This document shows positions 24,401-31,787 of a DNA stretch of 54,189 nucleotides, piece after piece. How positions within the stretch are numbered: the stretch's first letter is position 1; each line of letters begins with the position of its first letter. The translations under genes were made by a program, and so were the position numbers. This DNA is from Verrucomicrobiaceae bacterium (GTDB lineage Bacteria; Verrucomicrobiota; Verrucomicrobiia; Verrucomicrobiales; Verrucomicrobiaceae). The stretch spans positions 1-54,189 of the forward strand of contig JAIXOU010000103.1 in NCBI GenBank assembly GCA_027486585.1. Direction: 5' to 3'. The notes under the pieces were generated by a model, which saw nothing but the letters and a program-made list of their open reading frames with translations, did not search any database and was not told the origin of the DNA.

Positions 24401-25230
24401 CCATCGGTAATTTTGGCGGCCCAGCCGATCCTACTCTGCTCCGTATCATCGACAGCGCTGCGTCTCCTGAGTTGCAAGCCACCGCGCTCGATGCGCTCAT
24501 CACTGGCAGTCCGGACGAGGCTGCACGGATCGTGCTGGGCAAACTCGACCACGCCAAGCGCAGCGAGGAAGCCACACCGTTGCTCAAGGCCATGCTCGCT
24601 CGCGCAGAAGGCAGCGCCGCTTTCAACAAGGCCGTGTCGAAGCCGCAAGCGCTCAGCGCCGCAAGCGCCAAGCTTACGCTCGCCGCACTGAATCTGCTCG
24701 GCCATAGCGACCGCAAACTGCCGCAGTTGCTCATGAAGCTCGCGGGCATGAACACCACGCTCCCCGTCTATACGAAGGCGTATGTCGCCACCATCGTGAA
24801 GGCAGCGCAGACCATCGGCCGCTCAGCCGATGGCAAAAAGGTCTTCGAACAAACCGGCTGTATCGCCTGCCACATGCCCGGAGCGGCGCAAAGCAAGATC
24901 GGCCCCGACCTCAGCGCCATCAGCCGCAGCATGCCCATCGACATGATCATCGGTGAAATCATCTGGCCCGCACTCAATGTCAAAGAGGGCTACGAAGCTG
25001 CCACCGTTACGATGAAGGACGGCAGCGTCATTGCAGGGTTTAAACATACCGAGACCACCGACACCATCGACATCCGCGACCTGGCCACCGGCAGCGTCAA
25101 GTCGCTCCAACGAACCAACACCAACAAGATCCAGACCGGCGGCACCCTCATGCCCGATGGCCTCACCGCCACACTCAGCGAGCAACAACTCGCCGACCTC
25201 ATCCGCTACGTCAGCGAATTGGGGAAATGA
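21331..25230 (+). CDS. SGNH-like / PVC-type dehydrogenase / HEAT / cytochrome c fusion
   Basis: The start at 21331 places the signal peptide (VFGLVITTAILLSQPDLRAEP) correctly; the frame runs farther upstream but overlaps the PAS-AraC gene. The 1299 residues comprise a degenerate SGNH hydrolase-like domain (about 40-245), a TIGR02604-type beta-propeller dehydrogenase (about 340-690; DGFKVNLFASE, DTDGDGRADKFT, MPTGIELGDGGLYVAQG, DGALYVADWYNPIIGH), HEAT-like repeats (about 710-1140) and a TIGR02603-type haem domain with CIACH at 1177-1181. In the SGNH part GDS is GGS and the block V histidine is replaced (DNGYQLNEQG), so it is probably not an active esterase. It likely oxidises a sugar or alcohol outside the cytoplasm and passes electrons to its own haem. 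Confidence 0.9.
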   Translation: MIRFNLLPMITQHSFKVFGLVITTAILLSQPDLRAEPVAFKLRANDVIALTGGSNIERTRFNGFLQTHLFTTQPDAKVKVRNFGWEGDTVFEQWRDGGAAGKLDPSQSWRQQRDWRQQLAEVGATAVIAQFGQMESLAGVERLPAFIAAYEKLIAEFTEGGHRVVLVSPIRFEKSTQPLAPDLTRNNTAVQSYADAIRDLAAKLGVTFIDLTKLPHDAQPLTDNGYQLNEQGHRIVAAHIAKSLGISTKPAADTEGVRSAVIEMERLWFDYWRPMNWAFITGDRTTQPFARDWKDNKKHLMPEEMKDFVPLVQQADENIWKALAGRPVTPIGIHSSIPVEPPSVKPQLPEEELASLNVLDGFKVNLFASEADGVVKPSQMRWDERGRLWVACTVSYPQIKPGEKPNDYVLVCEDTDGDGRADKFTKFVEGLFMPTGIELGDGGLYVAQGTELLHFRDTKGTGKADTRRIVLGGFGTGDSHQLINCLNWGFGGELWFTQGHHIYSRVETPYGVETLNRSGVWRLRPRTGHLDPFFQWSTAGANCWGVVTTDYGQPFHISGANATAYFTMPGLSRSSLSTPAEAIRVCEASSKQVGMEFLGSSQFPQEMQGRVILGGFYANRLEQHELHLKDGVYSSTQLPSIIETKNNVFRPVEVRSGPDGALYVADWYNPIIGHYSASYRHPDRDKEHGRIWRVTYKGRPLVEPTSLANATVSDLFELLDSPERWASYQAKRLLFERDSKEVTTALDAWVAKLKAGDAKDEYRRLQALAIYEAHETARPELLKSLLGSPDARIRAYATRTLSTWARDGALPEATTLLEPQIADEDPLVRLEAIVAASYVPDPRAAVVALRALDKPFNAYHQHALPKTLNGLAPIWVPALAAGKLAFDKDEHLIFALQNAKVENNRDIMRQQIERHAGDAARQSLWLKALATVARATDIRLILERGGHDPAVLAALASSSALRGSKPKDTASLIEPLFTSTNAAVRTQAVRIAGAWKLAAFAERIRALAADEATPLPLRKAALMAIGNFGGPADPTLLRIIDSAASPELQATALDALITGSPDEAARIVLGKLDHAKRSEEATPLLKAMLARAEGSAAFNKAVSKPQALSAASAKLTLAALNLLGHSDRKLPQLLMKLAGMNTTLPVYTKAYVATIVKAAQTIGRSADGKKVFEQTGCIACHMPGAAQSKIGPDLSAISRSMPIDMIIGEIIWPALNVKEGYEAATVTMKDGSVIAGFKHTETTDTIDIRDLATGSVKSLQRTNTNKIQTGGTLMPDGLTATLSEQQLADLIRYVSELGK

Positions 25231-25289
25231 ATTCATCCCGAACACGCTCAATCCACAACGCCCCAACCAAGAACCAAGAACTTAGAATC

Positions 25290-25919
25290 ATGAAAACAAT
25301 CATCATCACCCTTCTCCTCATCACCTCCGTAGCCTCCGCCCAGACCCCGCTCTCCGATGGCAAGACCTTCACCGGCTGGGAGGGCGATACCACCACACAA
25401 TGGCGCATCGAAGACGGCGCTTTCACTGCGGGATCACTCGAGAAGAAGCAACCCCACAACGACTATCTCGCGACCACGAAGGAGTTCGGCGACTTTGAAC
25501 TCACGCTGAAATGGAAGCTGCAAGGCACGGAAGGCTTTGTGAATGGCGGTGTGCACTTCCGCTCCAAGCGTGTCCCGAAGGGCACCGAAGTATCCGGCTT
25601 TCAGGCGGACCTTGGCGCAGGTTACGACGGAGCGCTCTACGACCACATCCGCCGCAGAAAAGTCATCCAGAGACCCACGAAGGAAGTGCTGGAAAAGGCG
25701 CGTAAACCGGTCGGAGAATGGAACGACTACCGAATCCGCGCCGAAGGCTCGCGCATTCAGATCTGGCTCAATGGCGTGCAGACCGTGGATTACACCGAGA
25801 CCGATCCGACCGTCGAGACCACCGGCATCATCGCCGTTCAGATCCACGGCAATTCAACCGCCATCGTGCGCTACAAGGACATCGCCATCACGGAGCTGCC
25901 CGCGCCGAAGGGAAAGTAA
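25290..25919 (+). CDS. DUF1080 (3-keto-disaccharide hydrolase-type) protein, single domain
   Basis: The ATG at 25290 gives a signal peptide (MKTIIITLLLITSVASAQ) and one DUF1080 jelly-roll domain, 209 residues in all. Typical phrases are LSDGKTFTGWEGD, WRIEDGAFTAGS, FELTLKWKL, NGGVHFRSKR, VGEWNDYRIRAEGSRIQIWLNG and IAVQIHGNS. DUF1080 (PF06439) includes enzymes that cleave 3-keto-glycosides. It is nearly identical to the first domain of the gene at 27873, and the two flank a PQQ-type sugar dehydrogenase. The 5' untranslated bases (AACCAAGAACTTA) are shared as well. Confidence 0.92.
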   Translation: MKTIIITLLLITSVASAQTPLSDGKTFTGWEGDTTTQWRIEDGAFTAGSLEKKQPHNDYLATTKEFGDFELTLKWKLQGTEGFVNGGVHFRSKRVPKGTEVSGFQADLGAGYDGALYDHIRRRKVIQRPTKEVLEKARKPVGEWNDYRIRAEGSRIQIWLNGVQTVDYTETDPTVETTGIIAVQIHGNSTAIVRYKDIAITELPAPKGK

Positions 25920-25933
25920 TAGTCGAAAACCTC

Positions 25934-25957
25934 GGTAGGCGAATGGAACGACTACCG
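25934..25957 (+). repeat. DUF1080 coding fragment fused to a leader cassette
   Basis: These 24 bases match 25709-25732 in the DUF1080 gene (codons for VGEWNDYR) at 22 positions, with the last 17 identical. The type 2 leader cassette starts at the next base, 25958. The junction records a recombination event between DUF1080 DNA and the leader. Confidence 0.75.
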
Positions 25958-26092
25958 TGCCGCATCAAAAAACTTCGATTCATGATCCGCCTCAGCCTGT
26001 TTTCGATGAACACGCAACATTCCTTCAACGTCTTTGGGCTCGTCATCACGACTGCGATCCTGCTCGCCCAGCCGGATCTCTGGGCTGAACCC
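25958..26092 (+). repeat. Leader cassette type 2, copy 2
   Basis: This is the second copy of the segment described at 21305-21441. It supplies the last 24 untranslated bases and the signal peptide (VFGLVITTAILLAQPDLWAEP) of the PQQ-type dehydrogenase gene. Confidence 0.88.
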
Positions 26093-27835
26093 ACTGCCTC
26101 CAAGCAGCCATCGGGCTCGATTCCCAATTCCAAGGAGGCCATAGCGAACGGCATTGTGCGCGGCGGGTCGTTTGATCGAAAGGCTCAACGCATGCCCAAG
26201 GGTGATATTGCCGTCGGACTGCAGGAGGTGGCGTCGGGTTTGGCGGTTCCGCTGGTGCTGACATTCGCGCCGGGACAAAAGCACCGACTCTACGTTGCGG
26301 ACCAGATCGGCATCATCCGCATCGTCGATCACGCACGCTTGCTCAGCGAGCCGTTCCTCGATCTACGACCCTGGTTGAAGGAAGTGACACCAGCCTACGA
26401 CGAGCGTGGCCTGCTCGGCTTGGCGTTCCACCCCCAATTCGACCGCAAGGATCACCCTGGCTTTCGCAAGTTTTATACCTTCACGAGCGAGCCTCCCGGC
26501 CCATGCGAGGTTCCTCTGACGAACGCCGCCGACAAGGTCGATCACCTCAACGTCGTGACGGAGTGGCGCGCCTCCGACGATGATACCAATCGCGTCGATC
26601 TCGGCAGCCGACGAGTCGTGTTCTCCTACGCCACGCCGAATTTCCATCACAACGGTGGGAGCCTGGCCTTTGGCCACGACGGCCTGCTGTATATCAGCGT
26701 CGGCGACGGTGGCACCGGACTCGTGTTTACCGATAAGTCACCCATGGGCATCGCACAAGACATCGAGAGCCCGCGAGGCAAGATCCTGCGAATCGATCCG
26801 CTCGGCCTCCAAGGCGTAAAGGCTGGGACCGGTCAATACAGCGCCCCATCTGACAATCCTTATGTCGGCCGTCCGGGGCTCGATGCCATCTTTGCCCTCG
26901 GGCTTAGGAATCCCTGGCGGATGAGCGTCGATCGCGTCACGGGAGAGTTGCTCGTGGGCGATGTCGGGCAGAGTGCGATCGAAGAGGTGAATATCGTGAA
27001 ACGTGGGGGGAATTGCGGCTGGCCGCTCAAGGAGGGTGATTCTTACCGCAAGGACAATCCAGGTAAGTTCACCAAGGATGCGCCTTGGGCCGGCCAAGCT
27101 CCGCTGATTGATCCTGCGCTCGCCTACACTCGCGGATACATCCAGTCAGGCGTCCTCTCCGTCGTCGGTGGTTACGTTTACCGCGGCACGGCGATCCCTC
27201 GGCTACAGGGACGCTATGTCTTCGGCAATTGGACCACCTCCGGAGGCTTGCATGGGCAGCTATTCCACGCCGATCTTCGTTCGGGAGAAATGAAGGAGTT
27301 CCTCATAGGTCCTTCAGATGAGCCGCTCGATGGCTACCTGGTCGCCTTCGGCGAGGATGCAGAGGGGGAACTCTATGCTCTGACCACCTCTCTGGCAGGC
27401 CCCAAAGGGACCACCGGCAAGGTCCTTCGGCTGGTCGCCTTCCACGGCGAAGTAAAGCCGAGGGTGACCCAAATGGCGACGGAGGAGACCTCGCTCGGCC
27501 GTGCGGACTCCCCTATCGCTCGGGGGAAGCGGCTTTTCACTGAAAAACTCTGTGCCACCTGCCATCAGATCGATCCCGCTGTCCCGGCCCCTCCAGGCGA
27601 GGCGCTGCACGCGCCTCGTTTCCTCGACAAGTTTTGGGGCCAGCCGCTCCAAGTGCATGACGGCATCGGCGGGCCTCTCATCAGAGTGGACTTCAATGAA
27701 GCCTATTTCGTCGAATCGGTGAAGGAGCCCATGAAGAAGATCCATGAAGGCTCCACGCCCGGCATGGTGGTGGCGCCGATGACCGACGACGAGATCAACG
27801 CGCTCATGGCCTATGTGAAGAGCCTGTCGAAATGA
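25982..27835 (+). CDS. PQQ-type sugar dehydrogenase fused to cytochrome c
   Basis: The start at 25982 matches the start of the type 2 leader. The 617-residue exported protein has a soluble glucose dehydrogenase-like beta-propeller (about residues 70-490; DERGLLGLAFHPQFD, NHNGG-type HHNGGSLAFGHDGLLYISVGDGG, LRNPWRMSVDRVTGELLVGDVGQ, NCGWPLKEGD, GYVYRG) and a cytochrome c domain (about 510-617) with CATCH at 524-528 and a later methionine-rich stretch (STPGMVVAPMTDDE) that may give the axial ligand. It would oxidise sugars in the periplasm and pass electrons to its own haem. DUF1080 genes lie on both sides (63 and 38 bases away), so oxidation and cleavage may be coupled. Confidence 0.9.
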   Translation: MIRLSLFSMNTQHSFNVFGLVITTAILLAQPDLWAEPTASKQPSGSIPNSKEAIANGIVRGGSFDRKAQRMPKGDIAVGLQEVASGLAVPLVLTFAPGQKHRLYVADQIGIIRIVDHARLLSEPFLDLRPWLKEVTPAYDERGLLGLAFHPQFDRKDHPGFRKFYTFTSEPPGPCEVPLTNAADKVDHLNVVTEWRASDDDTNRVDLGSRRVVFSYATPNFHHNGGSLAFGHDGLLYISVGDGGTGLVFTDKSPMGIAQDIESPRGKILRIDPLGLQGVKAGTGQYSAPSDNPYVGRPGLDAIFALGLRNPWRMSVDRVTGELLVGDVGQSAIEEVNIVKRGGNCGWPLKEGDSYRKDNPGKFTKDAPWAGQAPLIDPALAYTRGYIQSGVLSVVGGYVYRGTAIPRLQGRYVFGNWTTSGGLHGQLFHADLRSGEMKEFLIGPSDEPLDGYLVAFGEDAEGELYALTTSLAGPKGTTGKVLRLVAFHGEVKPRVTQMATEETSLGRADSPIARGKRLFTEKLCATCHQIDPAVPAPPGEALHAPRFLDKFWGQPLQVHDGIGGPLIRVDFNEAYFVESVKEPMKKIHEGSTPGMVVAPMTDDEINALMAYVKSLSK

Positions 27836-27872
27836 AACGTGGCCCCCTCGACCCAACCAAGAACTTAAAATC

Positions 27873-29108
27873 ATGAAAACACGACTCCTCACCTTCCTCC
27901 TCATCACCTCCGCAGCCTCGGCGCAGACACCGCTCTCCGATGGCAAGACCTTCGCCGGGTGGGAGGGCGACACCACCACGCAATGGCGCATCGAAGACGG
28001 GGCATTCACTTCGGGCTCACTCGAGAAGAAGCAGGCCCGCAACGACTACCTCACAACGACAAAGGAGTTCGGCGACTTCGAACTCACGCTGAAATGGAAG
28101 CTGGAAGGCACGGAAGGCTTTGTGAATGGAGGCGTGCACTTTCGCTCCAAGCGTGTCCCGAAGGGCACCGAAGTCTCCGGCTTTCAGGCGGACCTCGGCG
28201 CAGGTTACGACGGAGCGCTCTACGACCACATCCGCCGCCGCAAAGTCATCCAGAGACCTACGAAGGAAGTGCTGGAAAAGGCGCGTAAACCGGTCGGAGA
28301 ATGGAACGACTACCGCATTCGCGCCGAAGGCTCGCGCATTCAAATCTGGCTCAATGGCGTGCAAACCGTGGACTACACCGAGACCGATCCGACCGTCGAG
28401 ACCACCGGCATCATCGCGGTGCAGATCCACGGCAATTCAACCGCCATCGTGCGCTACAAGGACATCGCCATCACGGAGCTAACCGCCGGGCACGCAATCG
28501 AACCGGCGGCCAAGGTGATGTTGTTCGATGGAAAAACCCTCGACGGCTGGATTCCCTTCAGCCCCGAGATTGGGAAGGGCAAAGACGACAATTCAAACGT
28601 CGCAAAGGTCTGGTCAGTCCGCGACGGCGTGATTCACTGCGAGGGCAAGCCGAAGGGTTACCTCCGCACCAGCAAAGACTACGAGAACTATCAACTGCAT
28701 CTCGAGTGGCGCTGGGACGGTAAGCCGACCAACAGCGGCGTGCTGCTGCACAAGACAGGCCCCGATCTCCTCTGGCCAACCTCCATCGAGGCCCAAGTCA
28801 TGCATGAGAACGCAGGTGACTTCTATTTGATCAACCTCTCGTCCTTGACCGTCAACGGCAAGCAGCTCGGCCCGGTTGTAAAGCCATACCTAAGAGCCAA
28901 GAAACAGGAGTTATCGAACGAGAAACCCCCGGGCGAGTGGAACAGCTACGACATCGTCTGCGATGGCGACTCGATCCAACTGACCATCAACGGCCTGCTG
29001 CAGAACAAGGGCACCGGCGCCAAACCGTCCAGCGGAGCGATCTGCCTGCAAAGCGAGGGCAGCCCGATCCAGTTCCGCAATATCTACCTCAAACCGCTCG
29101 AGAAGTAA
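27873..29108 (+). CDS. Double-DUF1080 exported protein
   Basis: It encodes 411 residues: signal peptide (LLTFLLITSAASAQ), first DUF1080 domain (about 19-205) almost identical to the protein at 25290, and a second, more distant DUF1080 domain (about 212-411; LFDGKTLDGWIPF, SVRDGVIHCEGKPKGYLRT, YQLHLEWRWDGKPTNSGVLLH, GEWNSYDIVCDGDSIQLTING, GAICLQSEGSPIQFRNIYL). The first half arose by duplication that includes the 5' untranslated bases. Cleavage of 3-keto-glycosides is the known activity in the family. The gene lies 37 bases after the PQQ-cytochrome gene, in the same operon. Confidence 0.92.
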   Translation: MKTRLLTFLLITSAASAQTPLSDGKTFAGWEGDTTTQWRIEDGAFTSGSLEKKQARNDYLTTTKEFGDFELTLKWKLEGTEGFVNGGVHFRSKRVPKGTEVSGFQADLGAGYDGALYDHIRRRKVIQRPTKEVLEKARKPVGEWNDYRIRAEGSRIQIWLNGVQTVDYTETDPTVETTGIIAVQIHGNSTAIVRYKDIAITELTAGHAIEPAAKVMLFDGKTLDGWIPFSPEIGKGKDDNSNVAKVWSVRDGVIHCEGKPKGYLRTSKDYENYQLHLEWRWDGKPTNSGVLLHKTGPDLLWPTSIEAQVMHENAGDFYLINLSSLTVNGKQLGPVVKPYLRAKKQELSNEKPPGEWNSYDIVCDGDSIQLTINGLLQNKGTGAKPSSGAICLQSEGSPIQFRNIYLKPLEK

Positions 29109-29145
29109 TGATCCAACACCCCTGCAACTGCCTTCAACTCACACC

Positions 29146-30138
29146 ATGAAACCCACCCTCACACTCCCTACCGACATCAGCCGTCGCACCTTTATCCATC
29201 GCTCGGCGGGAGCGCTCGCTGCCTCCACCGGTTTGTTGGCACACGCCCAGGCGGAACCCGAGCACACCTATGGCGTCCAGACACCGGAACTGCGCAGCCG
29301 CGCCGAGGTTGATGCCGTTCTCGGCAAGGCACCGAAGCCCCAAGCGGACGCGAGCCTGCGACCGCTGACCCTTCTCTTCGCCGGAGGAGCAAAGGATCAC
29401 CCTCCGAGGTCCCATTCTCACGATGTGCTGCCGAAACGCTGGAAAGTGCTGTTCGGCGGTGCAGGTCCAGGCGATGAGGCGGTGACGAACCTGTACCGCC
29501 CACAGGTGGATGAGGACCGCGCCTTGATCACCGCAGGCTCACCGCACGTCAAAGCCCTGAGCACCTTGGAATGGCCCACGGAGGAGCAGTTCGCCACGGC
29601 GGATGTGATTATGCTTTATCAAAGTCCGCAGTGCTGGAAAGACGCGAGTCACTTGCCACAGATCGAAGCATTCCTGAATCGTGGCGGCGGTCTCGTGCTG
29701 TCGCACTATGTGCTCTGGAATGCTTCGCCAGCGCTCGCGGATCTGCTGGGACTCGCCAAGGGAAAGGACAGCCACTACAAACACAAGCTCATCACTTTGA
29801 AGCTGCCGGAGCCGCGTCATCCGATCATGCACGGCATGCCGGACACCTTCACCCTCGCCGACGAATGCTTCTGGAACCTGCAAGGCGACCGCAGCAAGAT
29901 CACCGCGCTCGCCACCTCCGATGAAACCGTGGGCGACAAGGTCAGCGCCGAACCCATCATCTGGGCTCACCAGCACGGAAAAGGCCGCGTCGTGGCCTCC
30001 ACCCTTGGCCACTTCGACTGGACCTTCGACGATCCCTTCTTCCGCACCATCCTGCTGCGCGGCATCGCCTGGGCCGCCGGCGAGTCACCCTACCGCTTCG
30101 ATCCCCTCATCCTGCGCGGCATCCCGCTGAAGGACTAA
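29146..30138 (+). CDS. ThuA-like protein, Tat-exported, with hybrid leader
   Basis: The 330-residue product starts MKPTLTLPTD, matching the Sec-type leader family, and then continues with a Tat signal (SRRTFIHRSAGALAASTGLLAHAQA). The mature part has ThuA-like marks: VIMLYQSPQCWKDASHLPQIEAFLNRGGGLVLSHY, HPIMHGMPDTFTLADE and GRVVASTLGHFDWTFDDPFFRTILLRGIAWAAGE. ThuA proteins (class I glutamine amidotransferase-like fold) act in pathways of 3-keto-sugars such as 3-ketotrehalose. It is the last gene of the block 21331-30138. The end, GIPLKD-stop plus following bases, is copied as a relic at 40996-41030. Confidence 0.88.
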   Translation: MKPTLTLPTDISRRTFIHRSAGALAASTGLLAHAQAEPEHTYGVQTPELRSRAEVDAVLGKAPKPQADASLRPLTLLFAGGAKDHPPRSHSHDVLPKRWKVLFGGAGPGDEAVTNLYRPQVDEDRALITAGSPHVKALSTLEWPTEEQFATADVIMLYQSPQCWKDASHLPQIEAFLNRGGGLVLSHYVLWNASPALADLLGLAKGKDSHYKHKLITLKLPEPRHPIMHGMPDTFTLADECFWNLQGDRSKITALATSDETVGDKVSAEPIIWAHQHGKGRVVASTLGHFDWTFDDPFFRTILLRGIAWAAGESPYRFDPLILRGIPLKD

Positions 30139-30487
30139 TGCGATAACCTCTATGCTCCTTTTCCCCGCCGCCCTCTCTGAAAACCATTTTGGCACTCGGA
30201 GTGGGTGGCATGGGAATTATGGTGACTCACGCTTATGAGATTTTGAATCCGATCCAGGCACCGAACAGCTTGTCCTGTTGCTGATTACCGATGCCATGCC
30301 TTAGGCGAAGAGTCGCAATCCTTTAGCTATTCTGCGCAATCCATCCTTCCCGCGAAAATGGGCACCGTTTAAGTGCTTGTTTGATCCAATATGAATCATC
30401 CCCCTTGTCTTACTTTCATCTTAGCGGGCTGGTTACTGAGGCAGGGCCTGCCATCAGACACGCAGGGGGGCAAGTAGTGCTGCACCA
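30139..30487. other. 349-base gap with a possible relic and a palindrome
   Basis: No gene is supported. The first bases (to about 30175) share short blocks with 41021-41040, and an ATG at 30152 codes a leader-like MLLFPAALS that soon fails. The rest contains no leader and no clear sigma-70 promoter. A 13-base palindrome lies at 30440-30452. The gap must hold the promoter of the XylR-type gene. Confidence 0.6.
30440..30452. promoter_or_regulatory. Palindrome upstream of the XylR-type regulator
   Basis: GGCAGG-G-CCTGCC is a perfect 6-bp palindrome around one base, 36 bases before the start at 30488. It could be an operator for autoregulation, though AraC-type domains usually bind direct repeats; chance is not excluded. 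Confidence 0.3.
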
Positions 30488-31672
30488 ATGACGAGTTCCG
30501 TTGAGTCAAAGGAAGAGCCCTTCCACGTCGCGGTCTTCGTGGATGAGGCAGGTGCCTATGCACGGGGGTTGTTGCGCGGCATTGTCCGCCACCAGAACGA
30601 GCTGTCATGCCCTTGGTCGCTGCTTCTGGTGAAGCGCCTACGTTTTGAGGTGCCGTCTTTCTGCCTTAACTCATGGGCCGGGCAAGGCAGCGGGATCATT
30701 GCACGTGTGGACTCACGTGAGGTGGAGTTGGCATTGCAGACCTGCGGCCTTCCTGTGGTTAATCTGAGTGGTGCCTTGGAAAAGCCCGTGTTTCCCACCT
30801 GCATTCAGGATGCCGAGCGGGCGGCACGACTGGCCGTGGATACTTTCTGTGAGCGCGGATTCAGGCATTATGCGTTTGTGGGGTTTGAGTTCATGCGCTG
30901 GTCAGTCGAGCGCGGTCGTTGTTTTAAGTCTCTGCTGGAGGAGCGCGGCTGGCATTGCGCCGAGTTGACGTTTTCCATCAAAGACATGCGGGCTGATCGC
31001 ATCGGAGCGCGCATAACGACATGGCTGCGGCATCTCCCTCAACCGTTGGCGCTGTGGGCCTGCGATGATGAGATGGCGCTCCATGTGGTGAATGCCTGCC
31101 TGCGGGCGGGAATCCGCGTGCCGGAGCAGGTGGCAGTGCTCGGCATGGACGATGATGATATGCTGTGTGAGGCCGCTACGCCGCCGATCTCCAGCATCGC
31201 CACCAATGCCGAGGAGATCGGCTACCGTGCGGCGCGGCGGCTGCACCGTCTGATGAATGGCCAGCCGGATGACGAGCCTCATGTCGTCAACGTGCCCTCG
31301 CGGAGCGTGACGCTGCGGCGCAGCACGGACCTCCATGCCGTGGACGATCCGCATGTGGCTCAGGCACTGCGGATCATTGAGCAAAAAGCCTGTGCCGGAC
31401 TGCGTGTCGTGGATCTGGTAGCGCAGGTGCCAGTGGCTCGCCGCTTACTGGAGCGCCGATTTAAGGCAGCGATGGGGCGCACGCTGCTCCAGGAAATCTG
31501 GCGCGTGCAGTGCCGTCAGGCTGCGGAATTGATGGAGACCACCAAGCTTCCCATGCTCGACATTGCTGAGCGCTGTGGCTATGAGCATCTGGAGCATTTC
31601 AGCGCGGTCTTCAAAAAGGTGATGAGCCTACCGCCGGGAGCCTATCGGAAACAGCACAGCCGCAGCAAGTGA
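30488..31672 (+). CDS. XylR-type regulator (LacI-like sensor fused to AraC HTH)
   Basis: The 394-residue protein begins with a periplasmic-binding-protein-like sensor (about 10-280; HVAVFVDEAGAYARGLLRGIV, GFRHYAFVGFEFMRWS, WACDDEMALHVVNACLRAGIRVPEQVAVLGMDDD) and ends with an AraC helix-turn-helix (about 290-390; LDIAERCGYEHLEHFSAVFKKVMSLPPGAYRK). This is the layout of XylR, which activates sugar operons on binding a monosaccharide. It lies directly before the giant surface-protein gene and after the DUF1080/ThuA block. Which of them it controls is not visible. The inducing sugar is unknown. Confidence 0.93.
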   Translation: MTSSVESKEEPFHVAVFVDEAGAYARGLLRGIVRHQNELSCPWSLLLVKRLRFEVPSFCLNSWAGQGSGIIARVDSREVELALQTCGLPVVNLSGALEKPVFPTCIQDAERAARLAVDTFCERGFRHYAFVGFEFMRWSVERGRCFKSLLEERGWHCAELTFSIKDMRADRIGARITTWLRHLPQPLALWACDDEMALHVVNACLRAGIRVPEQVAVLGMDDDDMLCEAATPPISSIATNAEEIGYRAARRLHRLMNGQPDDEPHVVNVPSRSVTLRRSTDLHAVDDPHVAQALRIIEQKACAGLRVVDLVAQVPVARRLLERRFKAAMGRTLLQEIWRVQCRQAAELMETTKLPMLDIAERCGYEHLEHFSAVFKKVMSLPPGAYRKQHSRSK

Positions 31673-31787
31673 GCGTTCTGGCCTTCTGTGCGTGCGCACT
31701 GACGGTAGGGATTGACGCAAACATGCAGGAGATAAGACGCGAACCATCATTCCACGGCTACGCATTTGAGAGGACAGCATCGCCAAT

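Noticed and set aside
25718..25981. Upstream extension of the PQQ-type dehydrogenase frame
   Set aside because: It runs out of frame through the DUF1080 gene; the leader cassette start at 25982 is clearly the real one.
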